Positions 51,321 to 64,000 of a DNA stretch of 64,000 bases are shown in pieces. Source of the stretch: Eutreptiella sp. 'Long Island Sound 2002' (Eukaryota; Euglenozoa; Euglenophyceae; Eutreptiales; Eutreptiaceae). The stretch is from NCBI GenBank assembly GCA_964036045.1, contig OZ038382.1:39448090-39512089 (forward strand), given 5' to 3'. Each line of letters begins with the position of its first letter. Position 1 is the first letter of the stretch. The position numbers and the translations under genes are program-made. The notes under the pieces were generated by a model that did no database searches, had not been told where the DNA came from, and was given only the letters and a program-made list of their open reading frames with translations.

Positions 51321-52559
51321 CTTGCCGACACAATATCTCAAAATCGAATTCAGACTTTCTGTCAAATTATTGCAGCTCCCCCTTCAGGGTTCCGGGAAGG
51401 CATTAGGCGACAATTTAGAAGGGGCATGTTCCATATTTTTGCAAAAAAGTTTCATTTTGGTACGCCACATTTATTGGATTTTCAGGTTGCTGCGTGGTGG
51501 TTGGCTGGGCTGTACGCATGCTTTCGGAAAGTGGCACCTTTGGCCCTGCCCGTTGAAGTTTTCGCTCTGGTCCACTGCCACCACACACCCACACTGCCAT
51601 TGCACCCCCCGCCACCCCCCCGCGCGCGCTCGCTCGCCTCGTCTCGTCAAGCCAAGGCATGGCTGGCTTGGCTTGGCATGGTATGGTATGGCTTGGTGCG
51701 AGAGCCAGGTGCTTTCATAATGAAGTGCGGTGATACTTGCCGACACAATATCTCAAAATTGAATTCGGGACTTTCTGTCAAGTTATTGCAGCTCCCCCTT
51801 CAGGGTTCCGGGAAGGCATTAGGCGACAATTTAGAAGGGGCATGTTCCATATTTTTGCAAAGTAGGTTCATTTTGGTACGCCACATTTATTGGATTTCCA
51901 GGTTGCTGCGTGGTGGTTGGCTGGGCTGTACGCGTGCTTTCGGAAAGTGGCACCTTTGGCCCTACCCGTTGAAGTTTTCGCTCTGGTCCACTGCCACCAC
52001 ACACCCACACTGCCATTGCACCCCCCGCCACCCCCGCGCGCGCGCACTCGCTCGCCTCGTCTCGTCCAGCCAAGGCATGGCTGGCTTGGCTTGGCATGGT
52101 ATGGTATGGCTTGGTGCGAGAGCCAGGTGCTTTCATAATGAAGTGCGGTGCTACTTGCCGACACAATATCTCAAAATTGAATTCGTGACTTTCTGTCAAG
52201 TTATTGCAGCTCCCCCTTCAGGGTTCCGGAAAGGCATTAGGCGACAATTTAGAAGGGGCATGTTCCATATTTTTTGCAAAAAAGGTTCATTTTGGTACGC
52301 CACATTTATTGGATTTCCAGGTTGCTGCGTGGTGGTTGGCTGGGCTGTACGCATGCTTTTGTAAAGTGGCACCTTTGGCCCTACCCGTTGAAGTTTTCGC
52401 TCTGGTCCACTGCCACCACACACCCACACTGCCATTGCACCCCCCGCCACCCCCGCGCGCGCGCTCTCTCCCCTCGTCTCGTCAAGCCAGGGCATGGCTG
52501 GCTTGGCTTGGCATGGTATGGTATGGCTCGGTGTGAGAGTCAGGTGCTTTCGTAATGAA

Positions 52560-54680
52560 GTGCGGTGATACTTGCCGACACAATATCTCAAAATCGAATT
52601 CAGACTTTCTGTCAAATTTTTGCAGCTCCCCCTTCAGGGTTCCGGGAAGGCATTAGGCGACAATTTAGAAGGGGCATGTTCCATATTTTTGCAAAAAAGT
52701 TTCATTTCGGTACGCCACATTTATTGGAATTTCAGGTTGCTGCGTGGTGGTTAGCTGGGCTGTACGCATGCTCTCGCAAAGTGGCACCTTTGGCCCTGCC
52801 CGTTGAAGTTTTCGCTCTGGTCCACTGCCACCACACACCCACACTGCCATTGCACCCCCCGCCACCCCCCCGCGCGCGCTCGCTCGCCTCGTCTCGTCAA
52901 GCCAAGGCATGGCTGGCTTGGCTTGGCATGGTATGGTATGGCTTGGTGCGAGAGCCAGGTGCTTTCATAATGAAGTGTGGTGCTACTTGCCGACACAATA
53001 TCTCAAAATTGAATTCTCGACTTTCTGTCGAATTATTGCAGCTCCCCCTTCAGGGTTCCGGGAAGGCATTAGGCGACAATTTAGAAGGGGCATGTTCCAT
53101 ATTTTTGCAAAAAAGGTTCATTTTGGTACGCCACATTTATTGGAATTTCAGGTTGCTGCGTGGTGGTTGGCTGGGCTGTACGCATGCTTTCGGAAAGTGG
53201 CACCTTTGGCCCTACCCGTTGAAGTTTTCGCTCTGGTCCACTGCCACCACACACCCACACTGCCATTGCACCCCCCGCCACCCCCGCGCGCGCGCTCTCT
53301 CGCCCCGTCTCGTCAAGCCAGGGCATGGCTGGCTTGGCTTGGCATGGTATGGTATGGCTCGGTGTGAGAGTCAGGTGCTTTCATAATGAAGTGCGGTGAT
53401 ACTTGCCGACACAATATCTCAAAATCGAATTCAGACTTTCTGTCAAATTATTGCAGCTCCCCCTTCAGGGTTCCGGGAAGGCATTAGGCGACAATTTAGA
53501 AGGGGCATGTTCCATATTTTTGCAAAAAAGTTTCATTTTGGTACGCCACATTTATTGGAATTTCAGGTTGCTGCGTGGTGGTTAGCTGGGCTGTACGCAT
53601 GCTTTCGCAAAGTGGCACCTTTGGCCCTGCCCGTTGAAGTTTTCGCTCTGGTCCACTGCCACCACACACCCACACTGCCATTGCACCCCCCGCCACCCCC
53701 CCGCGCGCGCTCGCTCGCCTCGTCTCATCAAGCCAAGGCATGGCTGGCTTGGCTTGGCATGGTATGGTATGGCTTGGTGCGAGAGCCAGGTGCTTTCATA
53801 ATGAAGTGTGGTGCTACTTGCCGACACAATATCTCAAAATTGAATTCGTGACTTTCTGTCAAATTATTGCAGCTCCCCCTTCAGGGTTCTGGGAAGGCAT
53901 TAGGCGACAATTTAGAAGGGGCATGTTCCATATTTTTGCAAAAAAGGTTCATTTTGGTACGCCACATTTATTGGAATTTCAGGTTGCGGCGTGGTGGTTG
54001 GCTGGGCTGTACGCATGCTTTCGGAAAGTGGCACCTTTGGCCCTACCCGTTGAAGTTTTCGCTCTGGTCCACTGCCACCACGAACCCACACTGCCATTGC
54101 ACCCCCCGCCACCCCCGCGCGCGCGCTCTCTCGCCCCGTCTCGTCAAGCCAGGGCATGGCTGGCTTGGCTTGGCATGGTATGGTATGGCTCGGTGTGAGA
54201 GTCAGGTGCTTTCATAATGAAGTGCGGTGATACTTGCCGACACAATATCTCAAAATCGAATTCAGACTTTCTGTCAACTTATTGCAGCTCCCCCTTCAGG
54301 GTTCTGGGAAGGCATTAGGCGACAATTTAGAAGGGGCATGTTCCATATTTTTGCAAAAAAGTTTCATTTTGGTACGCCACATTTATTGGATTTTCAGGTT
54401 GCTGCGTGGTGGTTGGCTGGGCTGTACGCATGCTTTCGGAAAGTGGCACCTTTGGCCCTGCCCGTTGAAGTTTTCGCTCTGGTCCACTGCCACCACACAC
54501 CCACACTGCCATTGCACCCCCCGGCACCCCCCCGCGCGCGCTCGCTCGCCTCGTCTCATCAAGCCAAGGCATGGCTGGCTTGGCTTGGCATGGTATGGTA
54601 TGGCTTGGTGCGAGAGCCAGGTGCTTTCATAATGAAGTGTGGTGCTACTTGCCGACACAATATCTCAAAATTGAATTCGT
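52560..54680. repeat. Dimeric higher-order array, period 831 bp (AAGTGTGG variant)
   Basis: AATGAAGTGTGGTGC, in place of AAGTGCGG, occurs near 52974, 53805 and 54636, 831 bases apart. The accompanying monomers have TTAGCTGGGCTG near 52752 and 53583. An earlier AAGTGTGG copy lies near 49230. Confidence 0.7.
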
Positions 54681-57600
54681 GACTTTCTGTCAAGTTATTG
54701 CAGCTCCCCCTTCAGGGTTTTGGGAAGGCATTAGGCGACAATTTAGAAGGGGCATGTTCCATATTTTTGCAAAAAAGGTTCATTTTGGTACGCCACATTT
54801 ATTGGATTTCCAGGTTGCTGCGTGGTGGTTGGCTGGGCTGTACGCATGCTTTCGTAAAGTGGCACCTTTGGCCCTACCCGTTGAAGTTTTCGCTCTTGTC
54901 CACTGCCACCACACACCCACACTGCCATTGCACCCCCCGCCACCCCCGCGCGCGCGCTCTCTCGCCCCGTCTCGTCAAGCCAGGGTATGGCTGGCTTGGC
55001 TTGGCATGGTATGGTATGGCTCGGTGTGAGAGTCAGGTGCTTTCATAATGAAGTGCGGTGATACTTGCCGACACAATATCTCAAAATCGAATTCAGACTT
55101 TCTGTCAAATTGTTGCAGCTCCCCCTTCAGGGTTCTGGGAAGGCATTAGGCGACAATTTAGAAGGGGCATGTTCCATATTTTTGCAAAGTAGGTTCATTT
55201 TGGTACGCCACATTTATTCGATTTTCAGGTTGCTGCGTGGTGGTTGGCTGGGCTGTACGCATGCTTTCGTAAAGTGGCACCTTTGGCCTTACCCGTTGAA
55301 TTTTTCGCTTTGGTCCACTGCCACCAGACACCCACACTGCCATTGCACCCCCCGCCACCCCCCCGCGCGCGCTCGCTCGCCTCGTCTCGTCAAGCCAAGG
55401 CATGGCTGGCTTGGCTTGGCATGGTATGGTATGGCTTGGTGCGAGAGCCAGGTGCTTTCATAATGAAGTGCGGTGCTACTTGCCGACACAATATCTCAAA
55501 ATTGAATTCGTGACTTTCTGTCAAATTATTGCAGCTCCCCTTTCAGGGTTCCGGGAAGGCATTAGGCGACAATTTAGAAGGGGCATGTTCCATTTTTTTG
55601 CAAAAAAGTATCATTTTGGTACGCAACATTTATTGGATTTTCAGGTTGCTGCGTGGTGGTTGGCTGGGCTGTACGCATGCTTTCGGAAAGTGGCACCTTT
55701 GGCCCTGCCCGTTGAAGTTTTCGCTCTGGTCCACTGCCACCACACACCCACACTGCCATTGCACCCCCCGCCACCCCCCCCGCGCGCGCTCGCTCGCCTC
55801 GTCTCGTCAAGCCAACGCATGGCTGGCTTGGCTTGGCTTGGTATGGTATGGCTTGGTGCGAGAGCCAGGTGCTTTCATAATGAAGTGCGGTGATACTTGC
55901 CGACACAATATCTCAAAATTGAATTCGTGACTTTCTGTCAAGTTATTGCAGCTCCCCCTTCAGGGTTCGGAGAAGGCATTAGGGGACAATTTAGAAGGGG
56001 CATGTTCCATATTTTTGCAAAGTAGGTTCATTTTGGTACGCCACATTTATTGGATTATCAGGTTGCTGCGTGGTGGTTGGCTGGGCTGTACGCATGCTTT
56101 CGTAAAGTGGCACCTTTGGCCCTACTTGTTGAATTTTTCACTTTGGTCCACTGCCACCACACACCCACACTGCCATTGCACCCCCCGCCACCCCCCCGCG
56201 CGCGCTCGCTCGCCTCGTCTCGTCAAGCCAAGGCATGGCTGGCTTGGCTTGGCATGGTATGGTATGGCTTGGTGCGAGAGCCAGGTGCTTTCATAATGAA
56301 GTGCGGTGATACTTGCCGACACAATATCTCAAAATTGAATTCGTGACTTTCTGTCAAGTTATTGCAGCTCCCCCTTCAGGGTTCCGGGAAGGCATTAGGC
56401 GACAATTTAGAAGGGGCATGTTCCATATTTTTGCAAAGTAGGTTCATTTTGGTACGCCACATTTATTGGATTTTCAGGTTGCTGCGTGGTGGTTGGCTGG
56501 GCTGTACGCATGCTTTCGTAAAGTGGCACCTTTGGCCCTACCCGTTGAATTTTTCGCTCTGGTCCACTGCCACCACACACCCACACTGCCATTGCACCCC
56601 CCGCCACCCCCGCGCGCGCGCTCTCTCGCCCCGTCTCGTCAAGCCAGGGCATGGCTGGCTTGGCTTGGCATGGTATGGTATGGCTCGGTGTGAGAGTCAG
56701 GTGCTTTCATAATGAAGTGCGGTGATACTTGCCGACACAATATCTCAAAATCGAATTCAGACTTTCTGTCAAATTATTGCAGCTCCCCCTTCAGGGTTCT
56801 GAGAAGGCATTGGGCGACAATTTAGAAGGGGCATGTTCCATTTTTTTGCAAAGTAGGTTCATTTTGGTACGCCACATTTATTGGATTTTCAGGTTGCTGC
56901 GTGGTGGTTGGCTGGGCTGTACGCATGCTTTCGTAAAGTGGCACCTTTGGCCCTACCCGTTGAATTTTTCGCTTTGGTCCACTGCCACCACACACCCACA
57001 CTGCCATTGCACCCCCCGCCACCCCCCCGCGCGCGCTCGCTCGCCTCGTCTCGTCAAGCCAAGGCATGGCTGGCTTGGCTTGGCATGGTATGGTATGGCT
57101 TGGTGCGAGAGCCAGGTGCTTTCATAATGAAGTGCGGTGATGCTTGCCGACACAATATCTCAAAATTGAATTCGTGACTTTCTGTCAAGTTATTGCAGCT
57201 CCCCCTTCAGGGTTCCAGAGAGGCATTAGGCGACAATTTAGAAGGGGCATGTTCCATATTTTTGCAAAAAAGTTTCATTTTGGTACGCCACATTTATTGG
57301 AATTTCAGGTTGCTGCGTGGTGGTTGGCTGGGCTGTACGCATGCTTTCGGAAAGTGGCACCTTTGGCCCTACCCGTTGAAGTTTTCGCTCTGGTCCACTG
57401 CCACCACACACCCACACTGCCATTGCACCCCCCGCAACCCCCCCGCGCGCGCTCGCTCGCCTCGTCTCGTCAAGCCAAGGCATGGCTGGCTTGGCTTGGC
57501 ATGGTATGGTATGGCTTGGTGCGAGAGCCAGTTGCTTTCATAATGAAGTGCGGTGCTACTTGCCGACACAATATCTCAAAATTGAATTCGTGACTTTCTG

Positions 57601-60600
57601 TCAAGTTATTGCAGCTCCCCCTTCAGGGTTCTGGGAAGGCATTAGGCGACAATTTAGAAGGGGCATGTTCCATATTTTTGCAAAAAAGGTTCATTTTGGT
57701 ACGCCACATTTATTGGATTTCCAGGTTGCTGCGTGGTGGTTGGCTGGGCTGTACGCATGCTTTCGTAAAGTGGCACCTTTGGCCCTACCCGTTGAAGTTT
57801 TCGCTCTGGTCCACTGCCACCACACACCCACACTGCCATTGCACCCCCCGCCACCCCTCCGCGGGCGCTCGCTCGCCTCGTCTCGTCAAGCCAGGGCATG
57901 GCTGGCTTGGCTTGGCATGGTATGGTATGGCTCGGTGTGAGAGTCAGGTGCTTTCGTAATGAAGTGCGGTGATACTTGCCGACACAATATCTCAAAATCG
58001 AATTCAGACTTTCTGTCAAATTATTGCAGCTCCCCCTTCAGGGTTCCGGGAAGGCATTAGGCGACAATTTAGAAGGGGCATGTTCCATATTTTTGCAAAA
58101 AAGTTTCATTTTGGTACGCCACATTTATTGGATTTTCAGGTTGCTGCGTGGTGGTTGGCTGGGCTGTACGCATGCTTTCGGAAAGTGGCACCTTTGGCCC
58201 TGCCCGTTGAAGTTTTCGCTCTGGTCCACTGCCACCACACACCCACACTGCCATTGCACCCCCCGCCACCCCCCCGCGCGCGCTCGCTCGCCTCGCCTCG
58301 TCAAGCCAAGGCATGGCTGGCTTGGCTTGGCATGGTATGGTATGGCTTGGTGCGAGAGCCAGGTGCTTTCATAATGAAGTGCGGTGCTACTTGCCGACAC
58401 AATATCTCAAAATTGAATTCGTGACTTTCTGTCAAATTATTGCAGCTCCCCCTTCAGGGTTCCGGGAAGGCATTAGGCGACAATTTAGAAGGGGCATGTT
58501 CCATATTTTTGCAAAAAGGGTTCATTTTGGTACGCCACATTTATTGGAATTTCAGGTTGCTGCGTGGTGGTTGGCTAGGCTGTACGCATGCTTTCGGAAA
58601 GTGGCACCTTTGGCCCTACCCGTTGAAGTTTTCGCTCTGGTCCACTGCCACCACACACCCACAATGCCATTGCACCCCCCGCCACCCCCGCGCGCGCGCT
58701 CTCTCGCCCCGTCTTGTCAAGCCAGGGCATGGCTGGCTTGGCTTGGCATGGTATGGTATGGCTCGGTGTGAGAGTCAGGTGCTTTCATAATGAAGTGCGG
58801 TGATACTTGCCGACACAATATCTCAAAATCGAATTCAGCCTTTCTGTCAAATTATTGCAGCTCCCCTTTCAGGGTTCCGGGAAGGCATTAGGCGACAATT
58901 TAGAAGGGGCATGTTCCAAATTTTTGCAAAAAAGTTTCATTTTGGTACGCCACATTTATTGGATTTTCAGGTTGCTGCGTGATGGTTGGCTGGGCTGTAC
59001 GCATGCTTTCGGAAAGTGGCACCTTTTGGCCCTGCCCGTTGAAGTTTTCGCTCTGGTCCACTGCCACCACACACCCACACTGCCATTGCACCCCCCGCCA
59101 TCCCCCCGCGCGCGCTCGCTCGCCTCGTCTCGTCAAGCCAAGGCATGGCTGGCTTGGCTTGGCATGGTATGGTATGGCTTGGTGCGAGAGCCAGGTGCTT
59201 TCATAATGAAGTGCGGTGCTACTTGCCGACACAATATCTCAAATTTGAATTCGTGACTTTCTGTCAAGTTATTGCAGCTCCCCCTTCAGGGTTTCAGGGA
59301 AGGCATTAGGCGACAATTTAGAAGGGGCATGTTCCATATTTTTGCAAAAAAGGTTCATTTTGGTACGCCACATTTATTGGATTTCCAGGTTGCTGCGTGG
59401 TGGTTGGCTGGGCTGTACGCATGCTTTCGTAAAGTGGCACCTTTTGCCCTACCCGTTGAAGTTTTCGCTCTGGTCCACTGCCACCACACATCCACACTGC
59501 CATTGCACCCCCCGCCACCCCCGCGCGCGCGCTCTCTCGCCCCGTCTCGTCAAGCCAGGGCATGGCTGGCTTGGCTTGGCATGGTATGGTATGGCTCGGT
59601 GTGAGAGTCAGGTGCTTTCATAATGAAGTGCGGTGATACTTGCCGACACAATATCTCAAAATCGAATTCAGACTTTCTGTCAAATTATTGCAGCTCCCCC
59701 TTCAGGGTTCCGGGTAGGCATTAGGCGACAATTTAGAAGGGGCATGTTCCATATTTTTGCAAAAAAGGTTCATTTTGGTACGCCACATTTATTGGATTTC
59801 CAGGTTGGTGCGTGGTGGTTGGCTGGGCTGTACGCATGCTTTCGTAAAGTGGCACCTTTGGCCCTACCCGTTGAATTTTTCGCTTTGGTCCACTGCCACC
59901 ACACACCCACACTGCCATTGCACCCCCCGCCACCCCCCCGCGCGCGCTCGCTCGCCTCGTCTCGTCAAGCCAAGGCATGGCTGGCTTGGCTTGGCATGGT
60001 ATGGTATGGCTTGGTGCGAGAGCCAGGTGCTTTCATAATGAAGTGCGGTGCTACTTGCCGACACAATATCTCAAAATTGAATTCGTGACTTTCTGTCAAA
60101 TTATTGCAGCTCCCCCTTCAGGGTTCCGGGAAGGCATTAGGCGACAATTTAGAAGGGGCATGTTCCATATTTTTGCAAAAAAGTTTCATTTTGGTACGCC
60201 ACATTTATTGGAATTTCAGGTTGCTGCGTGGTGGTTGGCTGGGCTGTACGCATGCTTTCGGAAAGTGGCACCTTTGGCCCTACCCGTTGAAGTTTTCGCT
60301 CTGGTCCACTGCCACCACACACCCACACTGCCATTGCACCCCCTGCCACCCCCCCGCGCGCGCTCGCTCGCCTCGTCTCGTCAAGCCAAGGCATGGCCAG
60401 CTTGGCTTGGCATGGTATGGTATGGCTTGGTGCGAGATCCAGGTGCTTTCATAATGAAGTGCGGTGCTACTTGCCGACACAATATCTCAAAATTGAATTC
60501 GTGACTTTCTGTCAAGTTATTGCAGCTCCCCCTTCAGGGTTCCGGGAAGGCATTAGGCGACAATTTAGAAGGGGCATGTTCCATATTTTTGCAAAAACGT

Positions 60601-63600
60601 TTCATTTTGGTACGCCACATTTATTGGGTTTTCAGGTTGCTGTGTGGTGGTTGGCTGGGCTGTACGCATGCTTTCGGAAAGTGGCACCTTTTGGCCCTGC
60701 CCGTTGAAGTTTTCGCTCTGGTCCACTGCCACCACACACCCACACTGCCATTGCACCCCCCGCCGCCCCCCCGCGCGCGCTCGCTCGCCCCGTCTCGTCA
60801 AGCCAAGGCATGGCTGGCTTGGCTTGGCATGGTATGGTATGGCTTGGTGCGAGGGCCAGGTGCTTTCATAATGAAGTGCGGTGCTACTTGCCGACACAAT
60901 ATCTCAAAATTGAATTCGTGACGTTCTGTCAAGTTATTGCAGCTCCCCCTTCAGGGCTCCGGGAAGGCATTAGGCGACAATTTAGAAGGGGCATGTTCCA
61001 TATTTTTGCAAAAAAGGTTCATTTTGGTACGCCACATTTATTGGATTTCCAGGTTGCTGCGTGGTGGTTGGCTGGGCTGTACGCATGCTTTCGTAAAGTG
61101 GCACCTTTGGCCCTACCCGTTGACGTTTTCGCTCTGGTCCACTGCCACCACACACCCACACTGCCATTGCACCCCCCGCCACCCCCGCGCGCGCGCTCTC
61201 TCGCCCCGTCTCGTCAAGCCAGGGCATGGCTGGCTTGGCATGGTATGGTATGGTATGGCTCGGTGTGAGAGTCAGGTGCTTTCATAATGAAGTGCGGTGA
61301 TACTTGCCGACACAATATCTCAAAATCGAATTCAGACTTTCTGTCAAATTATTGCAGCTCCCCCTTCAGAGTTCCGGGAAGGCATTAGGCGACAATTTAG
61401 AAGGGGCATGTTCCATATTTTTGCAAAGTAGGTTCATTTTGGTACGCCACATTTATTGGATTTTCAGGTTGCTGCGTGGTGGTTGGCTGGGCTGTACGCA
61501 TGCTTTCGTAAAGTGGCACCTTTGGCCCTACCCGTTGAATTTTTCGCTTTGGTCCACTGCCACCACACACCCACACTGCCATTGCACCCCCCGCCACCCC
61601 CCCGCGCGCGCTCGCTCGCCTCGTCTCGTCAAGCCAAGGCATGGCTGGCTTGGCTTGGCATGGTATGGTATGGCTTGGTGCGAGAGCCAGGTGCTTTCAT
61701 AATGAAGTGCGGTGCTACTTGCCGACACAATATCTCAAAATTGAATTCATGACTTTCTGTCAAATTATTGCAGCTCCCCCTTCAGGGTTCCGGGAAGGCA
61801 TTAGGCGACAATTTAGAAGGGGCATGTTCCATATTTTTGCAAAGAAGTTTCATTTTGGTACGCCACATTTATTGGAATTTCAGGTTGCTGCGTGGTGGTT
61901 GGCTGGGCTGTACGCATGCTTTCGGAAAGTGGCACCTTTGGCCCTGCCCGTTGAAGTTTTCGCTCTGGTCCACTGCCACCACACGCCCACACTGCCATTG
62001 CACCCCCCGCCACCCCCGCGCGCGCGCGCTCGCTCGCCTCGTCTCGTCAAGCCAAGGCATGGCTGGCTTGGCTTGGCATGGTATGGTATGGCTTGGTGCG
62101 AGAGCCAGGTGCTTTCATAATGAAGTGCGGTGCTACTTGCCGACAAAATATCTCAAAATTGAATTCGGGACTTTCTGTCAAGTTATTGCAGCTCCCTCTT
62201 CAGGGTTCCGGGAAGGCATTAGGCGACAATTTAGAAGGGGCATGTTCCATATTTTTGCAAAGTAGGTTCATTTTGGTACGCCACATTTATTGGATTTCCA
62301 GGTTGCTGCGTGGTGGTTGGCTGGGCTGTACGCATGCTTTCGTAAAGTGGCACCTTTGGCCCTACCCGTTGAATTTTTCGCTCTGGTCCACTGCCACCAC
62401 ACACCCACACTGCCATTGCACCCCCCGCCACCCCCGCGCGCGCGCTCTCTCGCCTCGTCTCGTCAAGCCAGGGCATGGCTGGCTTGGCTTGGCATGGTAT
62501 GCTATGGCTCGGTGTGAGAGTCAGGTGCTTTCGTAATGAAGTGCGGTGATACTTGCCGACACAATATCTCAAAATCGAATTCAGACTTTCTGTCAAATTA
62601 TTGCAGCTCCCCCTTCAGGGTTCCGGGAAGGCATTAGGCGACAATTTAGAAGGGGCATGTTCCATATTTTTGCAAAAAAGTTTCATTTTGGTACGCCACA
62701 TTTATTGGATTTTCAGGTTGCTGCGTGGTGGTTGGCTAGGCTGTACGCGTGCTTTCGGAAAGTGGCACCGTTGGCCCTGCCCGTTGAAGTTTTCGCTCTG
62801 GTCCACTGCCACCACACACCCACACTGCCATTGCACCCCCCGCCACCCCCCCGCGCGCGCTCGCTCGCCTCGTCTCGTCAAGCCAAGGCATGGCTGGCTT
62901 GGCTTGGCATGGTATGGTATGGCTTGGTGCGAGAGCCAGGTGCTTTCATAATGAAGTGCGGTGCTACTTGCCGACACAATATCTCAAAATTGAATTCGGG
63001 ACTTTCTGTCAAGTTATTGCAGCTCCCCCTTCAGGGTTCCGGGAAGGCATTAGGCGACAATTGAGAAGGGGCATGTTCCATATTTTTTCAAAAAAGGTTC
63101 ATTTTGGTACGCCACATTTATTGGATTTCCAGGTTGCTGCGTGGTGGTTGGCTGGGCTGTACGCATGCTTTCGTAAAGTGGCACCTTTGGCCCTACCCGT
63201 TGAAGTTTTCGCTCTGGTCCACTGCCACCACACACCCACACTGCCATTGCACCCCCCGCCACCCCCGCGCGCGCGCTCTCTCGCCTCGTCTCGTCAAGCC
63301 AGGGCATGGCTGGCTTGGCTTGGCATGGTATGGTATGGCTCGGTGTGAGAGTCAGGTGCTTTCGTAATGAAGTGCGGTGATACTTGCCGACACAATATCT
63401 CAAAATCGAATTCAGACTTTCTGTCAAATTATTGCAGCTCCCCCTTCAGGGTTCCGGCAAGGCATTAGGCGACAATTTAGAAGGCGCCCGTTCCATATTT
63501 TTGCAAAAAAGTTTCATTTTGGTACGCCACATTTATTGGATTTTCAGGTTGCTGCGTGGTGGTTGGCTGGGCTGTACGCATGCTTTCGGAAAGTGGCACC

Positions 63601-64000
63601 TTTGGCCCTGCCCGTTGAAGTTTTCGCTCTGGTCCACTGCCACCACACACCCACACTGCCATTGCACCCCCCGCCACCCCCCCGCGCGCGCTCGCTCGCC
63701 TCGTCTCGTCAAGCCAAGGCATGGCTGGCTTGGCTTGGCATGGTATGGTATGGCTTGGTGCGAGAGCCAGGTGCTTTCATAATGAAGTGCGGTGATACTT
63801 GCCGACACAATATCTCAAAATTGAATTCGGGACTTTCTGTCAAGTTATTGCAGCTCCCCCTTCAGGGTTCCGGGAAGGCATTAGGCGACAATTGAGAAGG
63901 GGCATGTTCCATATTTTTGCAAAGTAGGTTCATTTTGGTACGCCACATTTATTGGATTTCCAGGTTGCTGCGTGGTGGTTGGCTGGGCTGTACGCGTGCT

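Larger units (their letters stand above)
37089..64000. repeat. Satellite array, right arm (same monomer, about 65 copies)
   Basis: The array resumes at GTCTCGTCAAGCC, exactly where it stopped at 33175, with the same orientation and period, and continues past the right edge. The first partial copy completes the monomer interrupted at 33175: both halves carry class B markers (CTCTCTCG on the left; CCAGGGCATGG and CTCGGTGTGAGAGTC on the right). The right arm shares variants with the left but is enriched for others. Examples are TTTCGGAAAGTGGC and GGCCCTGCCCGTTG, common beyond about 46.9 kb, and a longer CG run. No embedded gene or second mobile element is seen. Confidence 0.98.

Noticed and set aside
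1-64000. CRISPR array or bacterial repeat
   Set aside because: Units are 416 bp with no unique spacers, and the LTR retrotransposon points to a eukaryote.

Overview
The window is almost entirely one tandem satellite array. A monomer of about 416 bp repeats head to tail from base 1 to 33175 and again from 37089 to the right edge, roughly 144 copies, and the array runs off both ends. The monomer holds a near-universal EcoRI site, a GG-rich stretch, a C-run followed by alternating CG, and a degenerate TGGYW pentanucleotide block. No rRNA, tRNA, CRISPR or recognisable cellular gene is present. A long homogeneous satellite carrying an LTR retrotransposon with TG...CA ends and a 5-bp target duplication points to a eukaryotic nuclear chromosome, in a heterochromatic, pericentromeric, centromeric or subtelomeric setting. 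The lineage cannot be named from the sequence.

The array is structured rather than uniform. Two monomer classes, distinguished by linked variants, often alternate to give dimers of 830-834 bp. There are also a 1246-bp trimer and a 1663-bp tetramer duplication. Diagnostic variants are regionally clustered: a GCAAAATAGG class in roughly the first 13.5 kb, a GCAAAGTAGG class from about 18.8 kb, and GGAAAGTGGC and GCCCGTTG classes mainly beyond 46.9 kb. This is the signature of local unequal exchange and patchy homogenisation.

The only interruption is a 3913-bp LTR element at 33176-37088, flanked by the duplicated target GTCTC. Its LTRs are both 505 bp and differ at seven positions. It lies on the minus strand: a purine tract abuts the left LTR, which is therefore the 3' LTR, and the single long reading frame (36564 to 35119) runs leftward. 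That frame encodes a 481-residue protein I do not recognise, with a basic C-terminal tail and tryptophan-centred repeats spaced 33 residues apart. No reverse transcriptase, integrase, RNase H or protease is visible. The element therefore looks non-autonomous, either gag-only or carrying an unrelated gene. Downstream of the frame are a 76-bp minisatellite and about 1 kb of unassigned DNA with two pentanucleotide microsatellites.

The monomers are poor in stop codons and show many open frames of 80-175 codons, with a few much longer. These change frame from unit to unit, because 416 is not a multiple of three, and overlap on both strands. I treat them as by-products of the repeat and not as genes. 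The most noteworthy items are the satellite with its non-B-DNA motifs, its layered higher-order structure, and the pol-less LTR element with its uncharacterised protein.
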